From the NCBI RefSeq assembly GCF_026898135.2, contig NZ_CP114035.2, positions 1,219,501 to 1,283,500 on the forward strand: DNA of 64,000 bases, in the 5' to 3' direction. Shown piece by piece: positions 18,341 to 31,736 of this stretch. The notes under the pieces are model-generated. The model saw only the letters and a list, made by a program, of their open reading frames with translations. It was not told the DNA's origin and did no database searches. Source of the stretch: Pseudomonas fortuita (GTDB taxonomy: Bacteria > Pseudomonadota > Gammaproteobacteria > Pseudomonadales > Pseudomonadaceae). Position numbers and translations under genes: made by a program. Within the stretch, counting starts at the first letter, position 1; every line of letters starts with the position of its first letter.

Positions 18341-19693
18341 ATGACAGCGCTCTACATGATTATCGGCACCCTTGTGGCTTTGGGTGTGCTGGTCACCTTC
18401 CACGAATTCGGCCACTTCTGGGTGGCGCGCCGCTGCGGCGTCAAGGTGCTGCGCTTCTCGGTGGGCTTCGGCACACCGCTGTTGCGCTGGCACGATCGCC
18501 ATGGCACTGAGTTTGTGGTCGCCGCCATCCCGCTGGGTGGCTACGTGAAGATGCTCGACGAGCGCGAGGGTGATGTACCGCCAGCGCTGGCTGATCAGTC
18601 GTTCAACCGAAAGCCCGTGGGGCAGCGTATCGCGATCGTCGCGGCGGGCCCGATCGCCAACTTCCTGCTGGCCATCCTGTTCTTCTGGGTGCTGGCAATG
18701 ATGGGTACCCAGCAAGTGCGGCCGGTGATCGGTGCGGTCGATGCTGGCAGCCTGGCTGCATCGGCCGGGCTGACCGCAGGTCAGGAAATCGTCTCTATCG
18801 ACGGCAAGCCGACCAGCGGTTGGTCGGCGGTCAACTTGCAGCTTGTTCGTCGCCTTGGCGAGAGCGGCACCTTGCAGGTTGGGGTGCGCGACGAAGGCGC
18901 GTCCGCCGAGCGCCAACTGCCGGTCAAGCTGGACAGCTGGCTAAAGGGCGCTGACGAGCCGGACCCTATCCAGTCCCTGGGGCTGCACCCTTGGCGCCCG
19001 GCGATTGAGCCGGTGCTGGCCGAGATCGATCCGAAGGGGCCGGCTGCCGCTGCGGGCCTCAGGACGGGTGACAAGCTGCTGAGTATCGACGGTGTTGCCG
19101 TGACGCAATGGCAGCAGGTGGTCGACAGTGTGCGTGCCCGCCCGGCTGCCAATGTGGTAGTGCGTGTCGAGCGTGACGGCGCGGCCCTGGACGTGCGGGT
19201 AACCCTGGCGCGCAAGGGGGAGGGCAAGGCTGCCGGTGGTTATCTGGGTGCCGGAGTAAAAGGTGGCGAATGGCCTGCCAGCATGCTCCGCGAAATCAGC
19301 TACGGCCCGCTTGAAGCGGTGGGTGAGGGCTTGTCACGCACCTGGAGCATGAGCGTGCTGACCCTCGAATCGCTGAAGAAAATGCTGTTCGGGGAGCTCT
19401 CGGTAAAAAACTTGAGTGGACCGATAACCATTGCTAAAGTGGCGGGCGCTTCAGCCCAGTCCGGCGTGGGGGATTTCCTGAATTTCCTGGCCTACCTGAG
19501 CATAAGCCTGGGGGTTCTTAACTTGCTGCCCATCCCGGTACTGGATGGGGGGCATTTGCTGTTTTACCTGGTCGAGTGGGCGCGCGGTCGTCCGCTGTCG
19601 GATCGGGTGCAAGGTTGGGGGGTCCAGATCGGTATCAGTTTGGTCATAGGGGTGATGTTGCTCGCCCTGATCAACGATCTGGGTCGACTATAA
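18341..19693 (+). CDS. rseP: Site-2 protease RseP (sigma-E regulated intramembrane proteolysis)
   Basis: A 450-residue inner-membrane zinc metalloprotease. After DegS-type cleavage it cuts the anti-sigma factor (MucA/RseA) within the membrane, releasing AlgU/sigma-E. The HEFGH zinc motif lies in the first helix (about residues 21-25). Two periplasmic PDZ domains occupy roughly 115-290. The third zinc ligand is in NLLPIPVLDGGHL near residue 395. ATG at 18341 was preferred to the one at 18335, because GGAG at 18331-18334 is well spaced only from the former. bamA follows, which links envelope stress sensing to outer-membrane assembly. Confidence 0.96.
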   Translation: MTALYMIIGTLVALGVLVTFHEFGHFWVARRCGVKVLRFSVGFGTPLLRWHDRHGTEFVVAAIPLGGYVKMLDEREGDVPPALADQSFNRKPVGQRIAIVAAGPIANFLLAILFFWVLAMMGTQQVRPVIGAVDAGSLAASAGLTAGQEIVSIDGKPTSGWSAVNLQLVRRLGESGTLQVGVRDEGASAERQLPVKLDSWLKGADEPDPIQSLGLHPWRPAIEPVLAEIDPKGPAAAAGLRTGDKLLSIDGVAVTQWQQVVDSVRARPAANVVVRVERDGAALDVRVTLARKGEGKAAGGYLGAGVKGGEWPASMLREISYGPLEAVGEGLSRTWSMSVLTLESLKKMLFGELSVKNLSGPITIAKVAGASAQSGVGDFLNFLAYLSISLGVLNLLPIPVLDGGHLLFYLVEWARGRPLSDRVQGWGVQIGISLVIGVMLLALINDLGRL

Positions 19694-19710
19694 AGCTTCG
19701 CTCAATTGCG

Positions 19711-19736
19711 AACCTGCCGCTTTTTCGCGGCAGGTT
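19711..19736 (+). terminator. Hairpin between rseP and bamA
   Basis: AACCTGCCGC (19711-19720) pairs perfectly with 19727-19736 around TTTTTC, followed by GTTTATT. It could be a partial terminator that separates rseP from bamA. Confidence 0.7.
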
Positions 19737-19766
19737 GTTTATTGCCAGTTGGAATAAAAGGACTTC

Positions 19767-22127
19767 ATGAAACGTCTGCTGCTAACTGCGGTCATGTCCG
19801 CACTGATGATCGCTGAAGTTCACGCCGAGTCCTTCACCATCTCCGATATTCGCGTCAACGGCCTGCAGCGGGTTTCCGCTGGCAGTGTTTTCGGTGCCTT
19901 GCCGCTGAATGTCGGCGACCAGGCCGATGATCGCCGCCTGGTGGACTCGACCCGTTCCCTGTTCAAGACCGGCTTCTTTCAGGACATCCAGCTGAACCGC
20001 GATGGCAATGTGCTGATCATCAACGTGGTGGAGCGCCCGTCGGTGTCGAGCATCGAGATCGAAGGCAACAAGGCCATCAGCACCGACGACCTGATGAAGG
20101 GCCTGAAGCAATCGGGCCTGGCCGAAGGCGAGATCTTCCAGCGCGCCACCCTCGAAGGTGTGCGTAACGAGCTGCAGCGCCAGTACGTGGCCCAAGGCCG
20201 CTACTCGGCCGAGGTTGACGCCGAAGTGGTGCCGCAGCCGCGCAACCGTGTGGCACTGAAGATCAAGATCAACGAAGGCACCGTTGCTGCCATCCAGCAC
20301 ATCAACATCGTTGGCAACAACGTGTTCGATGATGAAACCCTGGGCCAGTTGTTCGAGCTGAAGACCACCAACTGGCTGTCGTTCTTCAAGAACGACGACA
20401 AGTATGCCCGCGAAAAACTGTCCGGTGACCTGGAGCGCCTGCGTTCCTACTACCTGGACCGCGGCTACATCAACATGGACATCGCCTCCACCCAGGTGTC
20501 CATCACGCCGGACAAGAAACACGTCTACATCACCGTCAACATCAACGAAGGCGAGAAGTACACCGTTCGCGACGTGAAGCTGTCCGGTGACCTGAAAGTG
20601 CCAGAAGACCAGGTCAAATCGCTGTTGCTGGTGCAGCCGGGCCAGGTGTTCTCGCGCAAGGTGATGACCACCACGTCCGAGCTGATCACCCGCCGCCTGG
20701 GTAACGAAGGCTACACCTTCGCCAACGTCAACGGCGTGCCGCAGCCCAACGACCAGGACCACACGGTCGACATCATGTTCGTGGTCGACCCGGGCAAGCG
20801 TGCCTACGTCAACCGCATCAACTACCGCGGCAACACCAAGACCGAAGACGAAGTGCTGCGCCGCGAAATGCGCCAGATGGAAGGTGGCTGGGCTTCGACC
20901 TACCTGATCGACCAGTCCAAGACCCGTCTGGAGCGCCTGGGCTTCTTCAAGGAAGTCAACGTCGAGACCCCGCCAGTACCAGGTACTGACGACCAGGTCG
21001 ACGTCAACTACAGCGTCGAAGAGCAAGCCTCCGGCTCGATCACCGCCAGCGTCGGTTTCGCCCAGAGCGCCGGCCTGATCCTCGGGGGTTCGATCAGCCA
21101 GAGCAACTTCCTCGGTACCGGTAACAAGGTGTCCATCGGGCTGACCCGCTCGGAATACCAGACCCGCTACAACTTCGGCTTCGTGGACCCCTACTTCACT
21201 GCCGATGGCGTCAGCCTGGGTTACAACGCCTTCTACCGCAGCACCAACTACGACGACCTCGACGTCGACGTGGCCAGCTACGCAGTGGACAGCCTGGGTG
21301 CAGGCGTCAGCCTGGGCTACCCGATCAGCGAGACCTCGCGCCTGACATACGGCCTGAGCGTGCAGCAGGACAAGATCAAGACCGGCAAGTACACCGTTGA
21401 CGAGATCTTCGACTTCCTCGATCAGGAGGGCGAAAACTTCCTGAACTTCAAGGCATCGATTGGCTGGTCCGAGTCGACCCTGAACAAAGGCGTGCTGGCC
21501 ACCCGTGGTCACTCGCAAAGCCTGACCCTGGAATCCACCATTCCTGGCAGCGACTTGTCGTTCTTCAAGCTGGACTACCGTGGCCAGTTGTTCCAGCCGA
21601 TCAACAACGACTACACCCTGCGCCTGCACACCGAGCTGGGCTATGGTGATGGTTATGGCAGCACTTCGGGCCTGCCGTTCTACGAGAACTACTTCGCAGG
21701 TGGCTTCAACTCCGTGCGCGGCTTCAAGGACAGCAGCCTGGGCCCGCGTAGCACGCCGAGTAAAGGTGCAGACGAAGGCGGTAAACCTGGCACCATCCGT
21801 GACCCGGATCAGGATCCGCTGCCGTTCGGTGGCAACGTGCTGGTACAGGGCGGTGTCGAGCTGCTGTTCCCGCTGCCGTTCGTCAAGGACCAGCGTTCGC
21901 TGCGCACCTCCGTGTTCTGGGACGTGGGTAACGTGTTCGACACCAACTGCGGCAACAAACCTGATTGCGAAAAGGTCGGCTTCTCGGGTATGGCCAGTTC
22001 GGTCGGCCTGGGTGTGACCTGGATTACCGCACTGGGCCCGTTGAGCTTCAGCCTGGCAATGCCGGTCAAGAAGCCGGACGATGCCGATACCCAGGTGTTC
22101 CAATTCTCTCTGGGCCAGACCTTCTAA
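19767..22127 (+). CDS. bamA: Outer-membrane protein assembly factor BamA
   Basis: A 786-residue Omp85 protein, the core of the BAM machine that folds beta-barrel proteins into the outer membrane. Residues 1-20 form a signal peptide ending in VHA. Five POTRA domains span about 21-420 (for example FTISDIRVNGLQRVSAG), and the C-terminal 16-strand barrel contains the family motif VRGFKDSSLGP around residue 652. It ends in phenylalanine (GQTF), the expected barrel end. AAAGGA lies upstream of the ATG. skp, encoding a periplasmic chaperone for the same substrates, follows. Confidence 0.98.
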   Translation: MKRLLLTAVMSALMIAEVHAESFTISDIRVNGLQRVSAGSVFGALPLNVGDQADDRRLVDSTRSLFKTGFFQDIQLNRDGNVLIINVVERPSVSSIEIEGNKAISTDDLMKGLKQSGLAEGEIFQRATLEGVRNELQRQYVAQGRYSAEVDAEVVPQPRNRVALKIKINEGTVAAIQHINIVGNNVFDDETLGQLFELKTTNWLSFFKNDDKYAREKLSGDLERLRSYYLDRGYINMDIASTQVSITPDKKHVYITVNINEGEKYTVRDVKLSGDLKVPEDQVKSLLLVQPGQVFSRKVMTTTSELITRRLGNEGYTFANVNGVPQPNDQDHTVDIMFVVDPGKRAYVNRINYRGNTKTEDEVLRREMRQMEGGWASTYLIDQSKTRLERLGFFKEVNVETPPVPGTDDQVDVNYSVEEQASGSITASVGFAQSAGLILGGSISQSNFLGTGNKVSIGLTRSEYQTRYNFGFVDPYFTADGVSLGYNAFYRSTNYDDLDVDVASYAVDSLGAGVSLGYPISETSRLTYGLSVQQDKIKTGKYTVDEIFDFLDQEGENFLNFKASIGWSESTLNKGVLATRGHSQSLTLESTIPGSDLSFFKLDYRGQLFQPINNDYTLRLHTELGYGDGYGSTSGLPFYENYFAGGFNSVRGFKDSSLGPRSTPSKGADEGGKPGTIRDPDQDPLPFGGNVLVQGGVELLFPLPFVKDQRSLRTSVFWDVGNVFDTNCGNKPDCEKVGFSGMASSVGLGVTWITALGPLSFSLAMPVKKPDDADTQVFQFSLGQTF

Positions 22128-22171
22128 GGTCGGCCCTTGCTTAACGACAACGGTTTATCCAGGAGTGCATC

Positions 22172-22675
22172 GTGCGTAAATTGGCTCAACTGGCCGTAGT
22201 GGCCGCGGCGCTGGTCGCCACCCCGGCATTCGCCGAAATGAAGGTTGCCGTCCTGAACTATCAGATGGCACTGCTCGAGTCGGATGCCGCCAAGAAATAC
22301 GCGGTTGATGCCGAGAAGAAGTTCGGCCCGCAACTGACCAAGCTGAAAAGCCTGGAAAGCAGCGCCAAGGGCATCCAGGACCGCCTGATCAAAGGCGGTG
22401 ACAAGATGCAGCAGCAGGAGCGTGAGCGCCTGGAGCTCGAGTTCAAGCAAAAGGCCCGTGACTTCCAGTTCCAGTCCAAGGAGCTGAACGAAGCCAAGGC
22501 CGTTGCTGATCGCGACATGCTCAAGCAACTGAAGCCGAAGCTGGATGGCGCTGTCGAGGAAGTGATCAAGAAAGGCGGTTTCGACCTGGTCCTCGAGCGT
22601 GGCGCGGTCATCGATGTCAAGCCTCAGTACGACATCACCCGCCAGGTCATCGAGCGCATGAACCAAGCCCGTTGA
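22172..22675 (+). CDS. skp: Periplasmic chaperone Skp (OmpH)
   Basis: A 167-residue periplasmic chaperone that holds unfolded outer-membrane proteins on their way to BamA. A signal peptide with cleavage after AFA (about residue 21) is followed by a strand segment and a long Lys/Glu/Gln-rich coiled-coil region (about 50-125), the tentacles of the trimer. Translation starts at GTG, preceded by CCAGGAG. The stop is one base before the lpxD start. Confidence 0.94.
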   Translation: MRKLAQLAVVAAALVATPAFAEMKVAVLNYQMALLESDAAKKYAVDAEKKFGPQLTKLKSLESSAKGIQDRLIKGGDKMQQQERERLELEFKQKARDFQFQSKELNEAKAVADRDMLKQLKPKLDGAVEEVIKKGGFDLVLERGAVIDVKPQYDITRQVIERMNQAR

Positions 22676-22676
22676 T

Positions 22677-23732
22677 ATGAGTGTGACCATGACGCTAGGC
22701 CAGCTGGCCGAGGCCCTCGGTGCCACCCTCAAGGGGCCCGAGGCATTGCAGATTACCGGGCTGGCCACCTTGCAGGAGGCTGGCCCCGGTCAATTGAGCT
22801 TCCTCGCCAACCCGCAGTACCGCAAGTACCTGGATAACTGCCAGGCGGGTGCGGTATTGCTCAAGGCTGCGGATGCCGAAAGCTTCGCTGGCAATGCCCT
22901 GATTGTGGCCGACCCGTACCAGGCGTATGCGCGTATTTCCCACCTGTTCGACCCCAAACCCAAGGCTGTGGCGGGAATCCATCCCAGCGCCGTGGTGGCT
23001 GGGGACGCGCAGGTGGACGCCAGCGCCAGCATCGGCCCGTTCGCGGTGATCGAAAGCGGTGCGCGCATCGAGGCTGATGTCAGCATCGGCGCGCATTGCT
23101 TCGTCGGTGCACGTTGCGTTGTAGGTGAAGGGGGCTGGCTAGCGCCGCGTGTTACGTTGTATCACGACGTCGTCATCGGCAAGCGCGTGGTCATCCAGTC
23201 GGGTGCTGTGATCGGCGGCGAGGGCTTCGGCTTTGCCAATGAGAAGGGTATCTGGCGCAAGATCGCCCAGATCGGTGGCGTCACCATTGGTGATGACGTG
23301 GAAATCGGCGTCAATACTGCCGTCGACCGTGGTGCGCTGTCCGACACGCGGATCGGTGACGGGGTCAAGCTCGACAACCAGATCCAGATCGCCCACAACG
23401 TGCAGATTGGTGACCATACGGCCATGGCCGCTTGTGTGGGCATTTCCGGCAGTACGCGCATCGGCAAGCATTGCATGCTGGCCGGGGGCGTGGGCCTGGT
23501 AGGGCACATTGATATTTGCGATAACGTATTTATTTCCGGGATGACAATGGTAACCCGTTCGATCACTGAACCCGGTTCCTATTCATCCGGCACTGCCATG
23601 CAGCCTTTGGCTGACTGGCGCAAGAGCGCTGCGCGTATCCGCCAGCTTGATGACATGGCCAAGCGCCTCCAGCAGCTGGAAAAACGCGTCGATACCGTGA
23701 CCTCAGGTGGCCTGCCGACATCAGAAGGCTGA
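22677..23732 (+). CDS. lpxD: UDP-3-O-(3-hydroxyacyl)glucosamine N-acyltransferase
   Basis: A 351-residue acyltransferase for the third step of lipid A synthesis, adding a 3-hydroxyacyl chain from acyl-ACP to the 2-amine. The N-terminal uridine-binding domain (about 1-100) is followed by hexapeptide repeats of a left-handed beta helix (for example [18 protein letters not shown]) and a C-terminal helix. The start lies one base after the skp stop. The lpxD-fabZ-lpxA-lpxB order is the standard lipid A cluster. Confidence 0.97.
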   Translation: MSVTMTLGQLAEALGATLKGPEALQITGLATLQEAGPGQLSFLANPQYRKYLDNCQAGAVLLKAADAESFAGNALIVADPYQAYARISHLFDPKPKAVAGIHPSAVVAGDAQVDASASIGPFAVIESGARIEADVSIGAHCFVGARCVVGEGGWLAPRVTLYHDVVIGKRVVIQSGAVIGGEGFGFANEKGIWRKIAQIGGVTIGDDVEIGVNTAVDRGALSDTRIGDGVKLDNQIQIAHNVQIGDHTAMAACVGISGSTRIGKHCMLAGGVGLVGHIDICDNVFISGMTMVTRSITEPGSYSSGTAMQPLADWRKSAARIRQLDDMAKRLQQLEKRVDTVTSGGLPTSEG

Positions 23733-23846
23733 TACCATTCCCTGAGCAAGAGTGAACAGTCGCTAGCTGGCTCCTCTTTGGATTGCTAAAGGAGCGTGTG
23801 TTCAGCACCTGCGCTCCCTATTCTTATTACAGGCTTCCCCCCCGAA

Positions 23847-24287
23847 ATGATGGACATCAACGAGATTCGCGAATACCTGCCTCACCGTTACCCGTTCCTG
23901 CTGGTGGACCGGGTGACGGATCTGGACTTCGAGGCCCAGAGCATTCGTGCCTACAAGAATGTCAGCATCAACGAGCCGTTCTTCAACGGCCATTTCCCGG
24001 CGCACCCGATCATGCCGGGCGTTTTGATCATCGAAGCCATGGCCCAGGCGGCAGGCATCCTCGGTTTCAAGATGCTCGATGCCAAGCCGGCTGATGGCAC
24101 CCTGTATTACTTCGTCGGTTCCGACAAGCTGCGTTTCCGTCAGCCGGTACTGCCGGGTGACCAGTTGGTGCTGGAAGCCAAGTTCCTGAGCCGCAAGAGC
24201 ATGATCTGGAAATTCGAATGCCGCGCGCTGGTGGACGGCAAGCCGGTTTGCTCGGCACAGATCACATGCGCGGAACGCTCCCTATGA
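23847..24287 (+). CDS. fabZ: (3R)-hydroxyacyl-ACP dehydratase FabZ
   Basis: A 146-residue hot-dog-fold dehydratase of fatty acid elongation. The catalytic histidine lies in [14 protein letters not shown] and the glutamate in [10 protein letters not shown]. The start is [19 protein letters not shown] at 23847. Its stop overlaps the lpxA ATG by four bases. Sharing an operon with LpxA and LpxD matters because all three use hydroxyacyl-ACP and compete for it. Confidence 0.97.
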   Translation: MMDINEIREYLPHRYPFLLVDRVTDLDFEAQSIRAYKNVSINEPFFNGHFPAHPIMPGVLIIEAMAQAAGILGFKMLDAKPADGTLYYFVGSDKLRFRQPVLPGDQLVLEAKFLSRKSMIWKFECRALVDGKPVCSAQITCAERSL

Positions 24288-25060
24288 ATTCGATTGATCC
24301 TCGGGCCATTATCGATCCGTCGGCCAAGCTGGCCGATGGTGTCGAGGTCGGCCCTTGGTCGATCGTTGGCCCCGATGTGGAAATCGGGGAGGGTACCGTT
24401 ATCGGCCCGCATGTTGTGCTCAAAGGGCCGACCCGTATCGGCAAGCACAACCGTATCTTTCAGTTTTCCTCCATCGGCGAAGATACCCCGGACCTCAAGT
24501 ACAAGGGGGAGCCGACGCGCCTGGTGATCGGTGATCACAATGTGTTCCGCGAAGGGGTGACCATTCACCGCGGCACCGTTCAGGACCGTGCGGAAACCAC
24601 CGTGGGCGACCATAACCTGATCATGGCTTATGCCCACATCGGCCACGACAGCGTCATCGGCAACCACTGCATCCTGGTCAATAACACGGCCCTGGCAGGC
24701 CATGTGCATGTGGGGGACTGGGCGATCCTGTCCGGCTACACCCTGGTGCATCAGTATTGTCATATCGGTGCCCACGCGTTTTCCGGCATGGGCACGGCAA
24801 TCGGCAAGGACGTCCCGGCCTTCGTCACCGTGTTCGGCAGCCCGGCCGAAGCCCGCAGCATGAACTTCGAAGGCATGCGCCGCCGCGGTTTCAGCGACGA
24901 GGTGATTCACGTACTGCGTCGTTGCTACAAGATTGTCTATCGTCAGAGCCTGACCGTCGAAGACGCGCTCAAGGAGCTGGCCGAGATGGCTGCGAAGCAC
25001 CCTGAGGTCGAACTGTTCCGTCAGTCGATCGTGAACTCCGCCCGCGGCATCACCCGCTGA
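24284..25060 (+). CDS. lpxA: UDP-N-acetylglucosamine acyltransferase
   Basis: A 258-residue enzyme for the first step of lipid A synthesis, acylating the 3-hydroxyl of UDP-GlcNAc. Hexapeptide repeats occupy about 1-190, and the catalytic histidine is in [13 protein letters not shown] near residue 122. The C-terminal helical part ([12 protein letters not shown]) is typical. The P. aeruginosa homologue prefers a C10 acyl chain; the same preference here is inference. lpxB begins two bases after its stop. Confidence 0.97.
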   Translation: MNSIDPRAIIDPSAKLADGVEVGPWSIVGPDVEIGEGTVIGPHVVLKGPTRIGKHNRIFQFSSIGEDTPDLKYKGEPTRLVIGDHNVFREGVTIHRGTVQDRAETTVGDHNLIMAYAHIGHDSVIGNHCILVNNTALAGHVHVGDWAILSGYTLVHQYCHIGAHAFSGMGTAIGKDVPAFVTVFGSPAEARSMNFEGMRRRGFSDEVIHVLRRCYKIVYRQSLTVEDALKELAEMAAKHPEVELFRQSIVNSARGITR

Positions 25061-25061
25061 C

Positions 25062-26189
25062 ATGGCCCCGCTTTGCGTAGCCTTGGTCGCGGGTGAGGCC
25101 AGCGGCGATATCCTTGGTTCAGGCTTGATGCGTGCCCTCAAGGCGCGCCACCCCGATGTACGTTTCATTGGCGTTGGCGGCCCTTTGATGGAAGCCGAAG
25201 GGCTGCAATCGTACTTCCCCATGGAGCGCCTGGCGGTCATGGGCCTGGTCGAAGTGCTGGGGCGCCTGCGCGAGCTGCTCAAGCGCCGCAAGCTGCTGAT
25301 CCAGACACTGATCGACGCAAAGCCCGATGTCTTCATCGGCATTGACGCCCCTGACTTCACCCTCAACATCGAACTGAAACTGCGTCAGGTCGGGATCAAG
25401 ACCGTGCATTACGTCAGCCCGTCGGTCTGGGCTTGGCGGCAGAAGCGCGTGCTGAAAATTCGCGAAGGCTGCGACCTGATGCTGACGCTGCTGCCGTTCG
25501 AGGCGCGGTTCTATGAAGAGCAGGGCGTGCCGGTGCGTTTTGTCGGTCATCCGCTGGCCGACACCATACCGCTGCAAGCCGACCGCCTTGCAGCACGTGC
25601 TGCGCTTGGCCTGGGCGCGGGCCCGGTGGTTGCGCTGATGCCCGGCAGCCGGGGCGGCGAAGTAGGGCGCCTTGGGGCGTTGTTCCTTGACGCTGCCGAG
25701 CGTCTGCAGCAGCAGGTACCGGGCGTGCACTTCGTGCTGCCCTGCGCCAACGCCGCGCGTCGTGCCCAGGTTGAACACATGCTCGAAGGCCGGGTACTGC
25801 CGCTGACCCTGCTCGATGGCCAGTCGCACCAGGCGCTGGCAGCCTGTGATGCGGTCTTGATCGCCTCGGGTACCGCCACCCTCGAAGCGTTGCTGTACAA
25901 GCGCCCCATGGTGGTAGCCTACCGTTTGGCGCCCTTGACCTACTGGATCCTCAAGCGCCTGGTCAAGAGCCCTTACGTGTCATTGCCGAACCTGCTCGCC
26001 CAGCGCGAACTGGTGCCCGAACTGTTGCAGGACGCCGCCACCAGCGATGCCCTGGCCAACACCCTCGCGCCGCTGGTGCGCGATGGCAGCCAGCAGACCG
26101 AACGTTTCGACGAAATTCACCGCACTCTGCGCCGTGACGCCTCCAACCAGGCGGCCGAGGCGGTACTGGCCTTGCTCAAGGACCGCTGA
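25062..26189 (+). CDS. lpxB: Lipid A disaccharide synthase
   Basis: A 375-residue GT19 glycosyltransferase that joins UDP-diacylglucosamine and lipid X into the lipid A disaccharide at the inner face of the inner membrane. [12 protein letters not shown] near residue 7 and the later [13 protein letters not shown] and [21 protein letters not shown] blocks are family signatures. rnhB starts one base after its stop. Confidence 0.97.
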   Translation: MAPLCVALVAGEASGDILGSGLMRALKARHPDVRFIGVGGPLMEAEGLQSYFPMERLAVMGLVEVLGRLRELLKRRKLLIQTLIDAKPDVFIGIDAPDFTLNIELKLRQVGIKTVHYVSPSVWAWRQKRVLKIREGCDLMLTLLPFEARFYEEQGVPVRFVGHPLADTIPLQADRLAARAALGLGAGPVVALMPGSRGGEVGRLGALFLDAAERLQQQVPGVHFVLPCANAARRAQVEHMLEGRVLPLTLLDGQSHQALAACDAVLIASGTATLEALLYKRPMVVAYRLAPLTYWILKRLVKSPYVSLPNLLAQRELVPELLQDAATSDALANTLAPLVRDGSQQTERFDEIHRTLRRDASNQAAEAVLALLKDR

Positions 26190-26190
26190 C

Positions 26191-26814
26191 ATGCAAATTG
26201 GACTGGACTTCAACCTGGTCGAGGACCTGGTCGCCGGCGTCGACGAAGTCGGCCGCGGCCCGCTGTGCGGTGCGGTGGTAACGGCGGCGGTAATCCTTGA
26301 TCCGGCGCGCCCGATCCTCGGCCTGAACGACTCGAAGAAACTCACCGAAGCCAAGCGCGAGGCGTTGTTCGACGAGATCTGTGAAAAGGCCCTGAGCTTC
26401 TGCATCGCCCGTGCCGAGGTCGAAGAAATCGACCGCTTGAACATCCTGCAGGCCACAATGCTGGCCATGCAGCGCGCGGTGGAAGGCCTGCACATTACGC
26501 CGAAACTGGCCTTGATCGATGGCAACCGCTGCCCGAAGCTGGCCGTTCCGGCGTCGCCGGTGGTCAAAGGCGATAGCCAGGTGCCGGCTATTGCGGCTGC
26601 CTCGATCCTGGCCAAGGTCAGCCGTGACCGTGAGATGAGCGCGTTCGAGCTGATCTACCCTGGGTATGGCATGGGTGGGCACAAGGGGTACCCGACCCCG
26701 GTGCACCTTGAGGCGTTGGCGCGGTTGGGGCCTACGCCCATTCATCGGCGTTCCTTTGCCCCGGTGCGGGCGGCCTGGGAAGCACGCGAAGGCGTCACCC
26801 ATTCCCTGATCTGA
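26191..26814 (+). CDS. rnhB: Ribonuclease HII
   Basis: A 207-residue RNase HII that cuts 5' of ribonucleotides embedded in DNA. The catalytic [10 protein letters not shown] motif is at about residues 18-27, and LIDGN and the [12 protein letters not shown] segment supply further acidic and basic active-site residues. It starts one base after lpxB. A REP doublet follows the stop and probably marks the end of this part of the transcript before dnaE. Confidence 0.97.
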   Translation: MQIGLDFNLVEDLVAGVDEVGRGPLCGAVVTAAVILDPARPILGLNDSKKLTEAKREALFDEICEKALSFCIARAEVEEIDRLNILQATMLAMQRAVEGLHITPKLALIDGNRCPKLAVPASPVVKGDSQVPAIAAASILAKVSRDREMSAFELIYPGYGMGGHKGYPTPVHLEALARLGPTPIHRRSFAPVRAAWEAREGVTHSLI

Positions 26815-26844
26815 CCTGCCAGGGCCCTTCGCGGCCCTTTCGCT

Positions 26845-26943
26845 CTTGTAGGAGCAGCCTTGTGCTGCGAAAGGGCCAGTCAGGTAAATGCAGTTGCTAC
26901 GCCGGTACTGGCCTCTTCGCAGCACAAGGCTGCTCCTGCAGGG
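26845..26943. repeat. REP doublet between rnhB and dnaE
   Basis: Two inverted TGTAGGAGCAGCCTTGTGCT units face each other. The flavour is the same as at 1793 and 46809, but with TGCTGCGAA in place of TGCCGCGAA. It fills most of the 210-base gap between two genes of the same strand. Confidence 0.87.
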
Positions 26944-27024
26944 AGGGTGCAAGCAGCCCCAAATCTCTTCCCCATTTGAGCTACAATCCCGCCCTTGTCG
27001 TTAAGCACTGCTACAGGATCTTCC

Positions 27025-30549
<3,525 letters not shown>

Positions 30550-30656
30550 ACCGACCCAAAATTTAATCTCGACCTGAATGCGCCTGATCCCTTAAGGTAT
30601 GGCGCCAAACGGATCAACCGGCCGGCCGCCTGGCCGTAGACCCAAGACGGATGACT

Positions 30657-31604
30657 ATGAACCCGAATTTTCTCGATTTCGAACAGCCGATTGCCGACCT
30701 GCAAGCCAAGATCGAAGGCCTGCGCCTGGTAGGCAACGACAATTCGCTGAACATCAGCGATGAAATTGCCCGTCTGCAAGACAAGAGCAACACACTGACC
30801 GAAAGCATCTTCGGCAACCTGACCAGCTGGCAGATCGCCCGCCTCGCACGTCACCCGCGTCGTCCTTACACCCTGGACTACCTGGAGCACATCTTCACCG
30901 AGTTCGAAGAGCTGCACGGTGACCGCCACTTCTCCGACGACGCCGCCATCGTAGGTGGTACCGCGCGCCTGGATGGCAAGCCGGTCATGGTCATCGGCCA
31001 CCAGAAGGGCCGTGAAGTGCGCGAAAAGGTACGCCGCAACTTCGGCATGCCGCGCCCGGAGGGCTACCGCAAGGCGTGCCGCCTGATGGAAATGGCCGAG
31101 CGCTTCAAGATGCCGATCCTGACCTTCATCGACACCCCGGGTGCCTACCCGGGCATCGACGCCGAAGAGCGCAACCAGAGCGAGGCAATCGCCTGGAACC
31201 TGCGCGTGATGGCGCGCCTGAAAACCCCGATCATCGCTACCGTGATCGGTGAGGGCGGGTCTGGCGGTGCACTGGCGATCGGCGTGTGCGACCAGCTGAA
31301 CATGCTGCAATACTCCACCTACTCGGTGATCTCGCCGGAAGGTTGCGCTTCGATCCTGTGGAAGACTGCCGACAAGGCGTGCGACGCAGCCGAGGCAATG
31401 GGCATCACTGCCGAGCGCCTGAAGAGCCTGAACATCGTCGACAAGGTCATCCAGGAGCCGTTGGGCGGCGCCCATCGTGACCCGGTGAAAGTGTCGGAAA
31501 GCATCCGCGCTGACCTGATACAGCAGCTGGACATGCTCGGCAAGCTGGACAACGACGCGCTGCTGGCTCGCCGTTACGAGCGCCTGATGAGCTACGGCCT
31601 CTGA
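30657..31604 (+). CDS. accA: Acetyl-CoA carboxylase carboxyltransferase subunit alpha
   Basis: A 315-residue subunit that, with AccD, transfers the carboxyl from biotin-BCCP to acetyl-CoA to give malonyl-CoA. The helical N-terminus ([16 protein letters not shown]) and the crotonase-like core with [14 protein letters not shown] and [12 protein letters not shown] are clear. The ATG at 30657 gives the usual length; one at 30651 is in frame but sits within the likely ribosome site. A REP doublet follows the stop. Confidence 0.97.
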   Translation: MNPNFLDFEQPIADLQAKIEGLRLVGNDNSLNISDEIARLQDKSNTLTESIFGNLTSWQIARLARHPRRPYTLDYLEHIFTEFEELHGDRHFSDDAAIVGGTARLDGKPVMVIGHQKGREVREKVRRNFGMPRPEGYRKACRLMEMAERFKMPILTFIDTPGAYPGIDAEERNQSEAIAWNLRVMARLKTPIIATVIGEGGSGGALAIGVCDQLNMLQYSTYSVISPEGCASILWKTADKACDAAEAMGITAERLKSLNIVDKVIQEPLGGAHRDPVKVSESIRADLIQQLDMLGKLDNDALLARRYERLMSYGL

Positions 31605-31630
31605 CATACCCAAGGGGCCGCTCTGCGGCC

Positions 31631-31692
31631 CATTCGCCGGCAAGCCGGGCTCCCACGGTGAGCCTTGTGGGAGCCTGGCTTGCCGGCGAATG
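31631..31692. repeat. REP doublet between accA and tilS
   Basis: CATTCGCCGGCAAGCC (from 31631) pairs with GGCTTGCCGGCGAATG (to 31692), with GGGCTCCCAC/GTGGGAGCC nested inside. This is the CGCCGGCAAGCC flavour, shared with the element at 41401. Confidence 0.88.
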
Positions 31693-31736
31693 GGGTGCAA
31701 AGCCCCCCCGGCAATCTCAAGCCATGTGAGGCCCTC

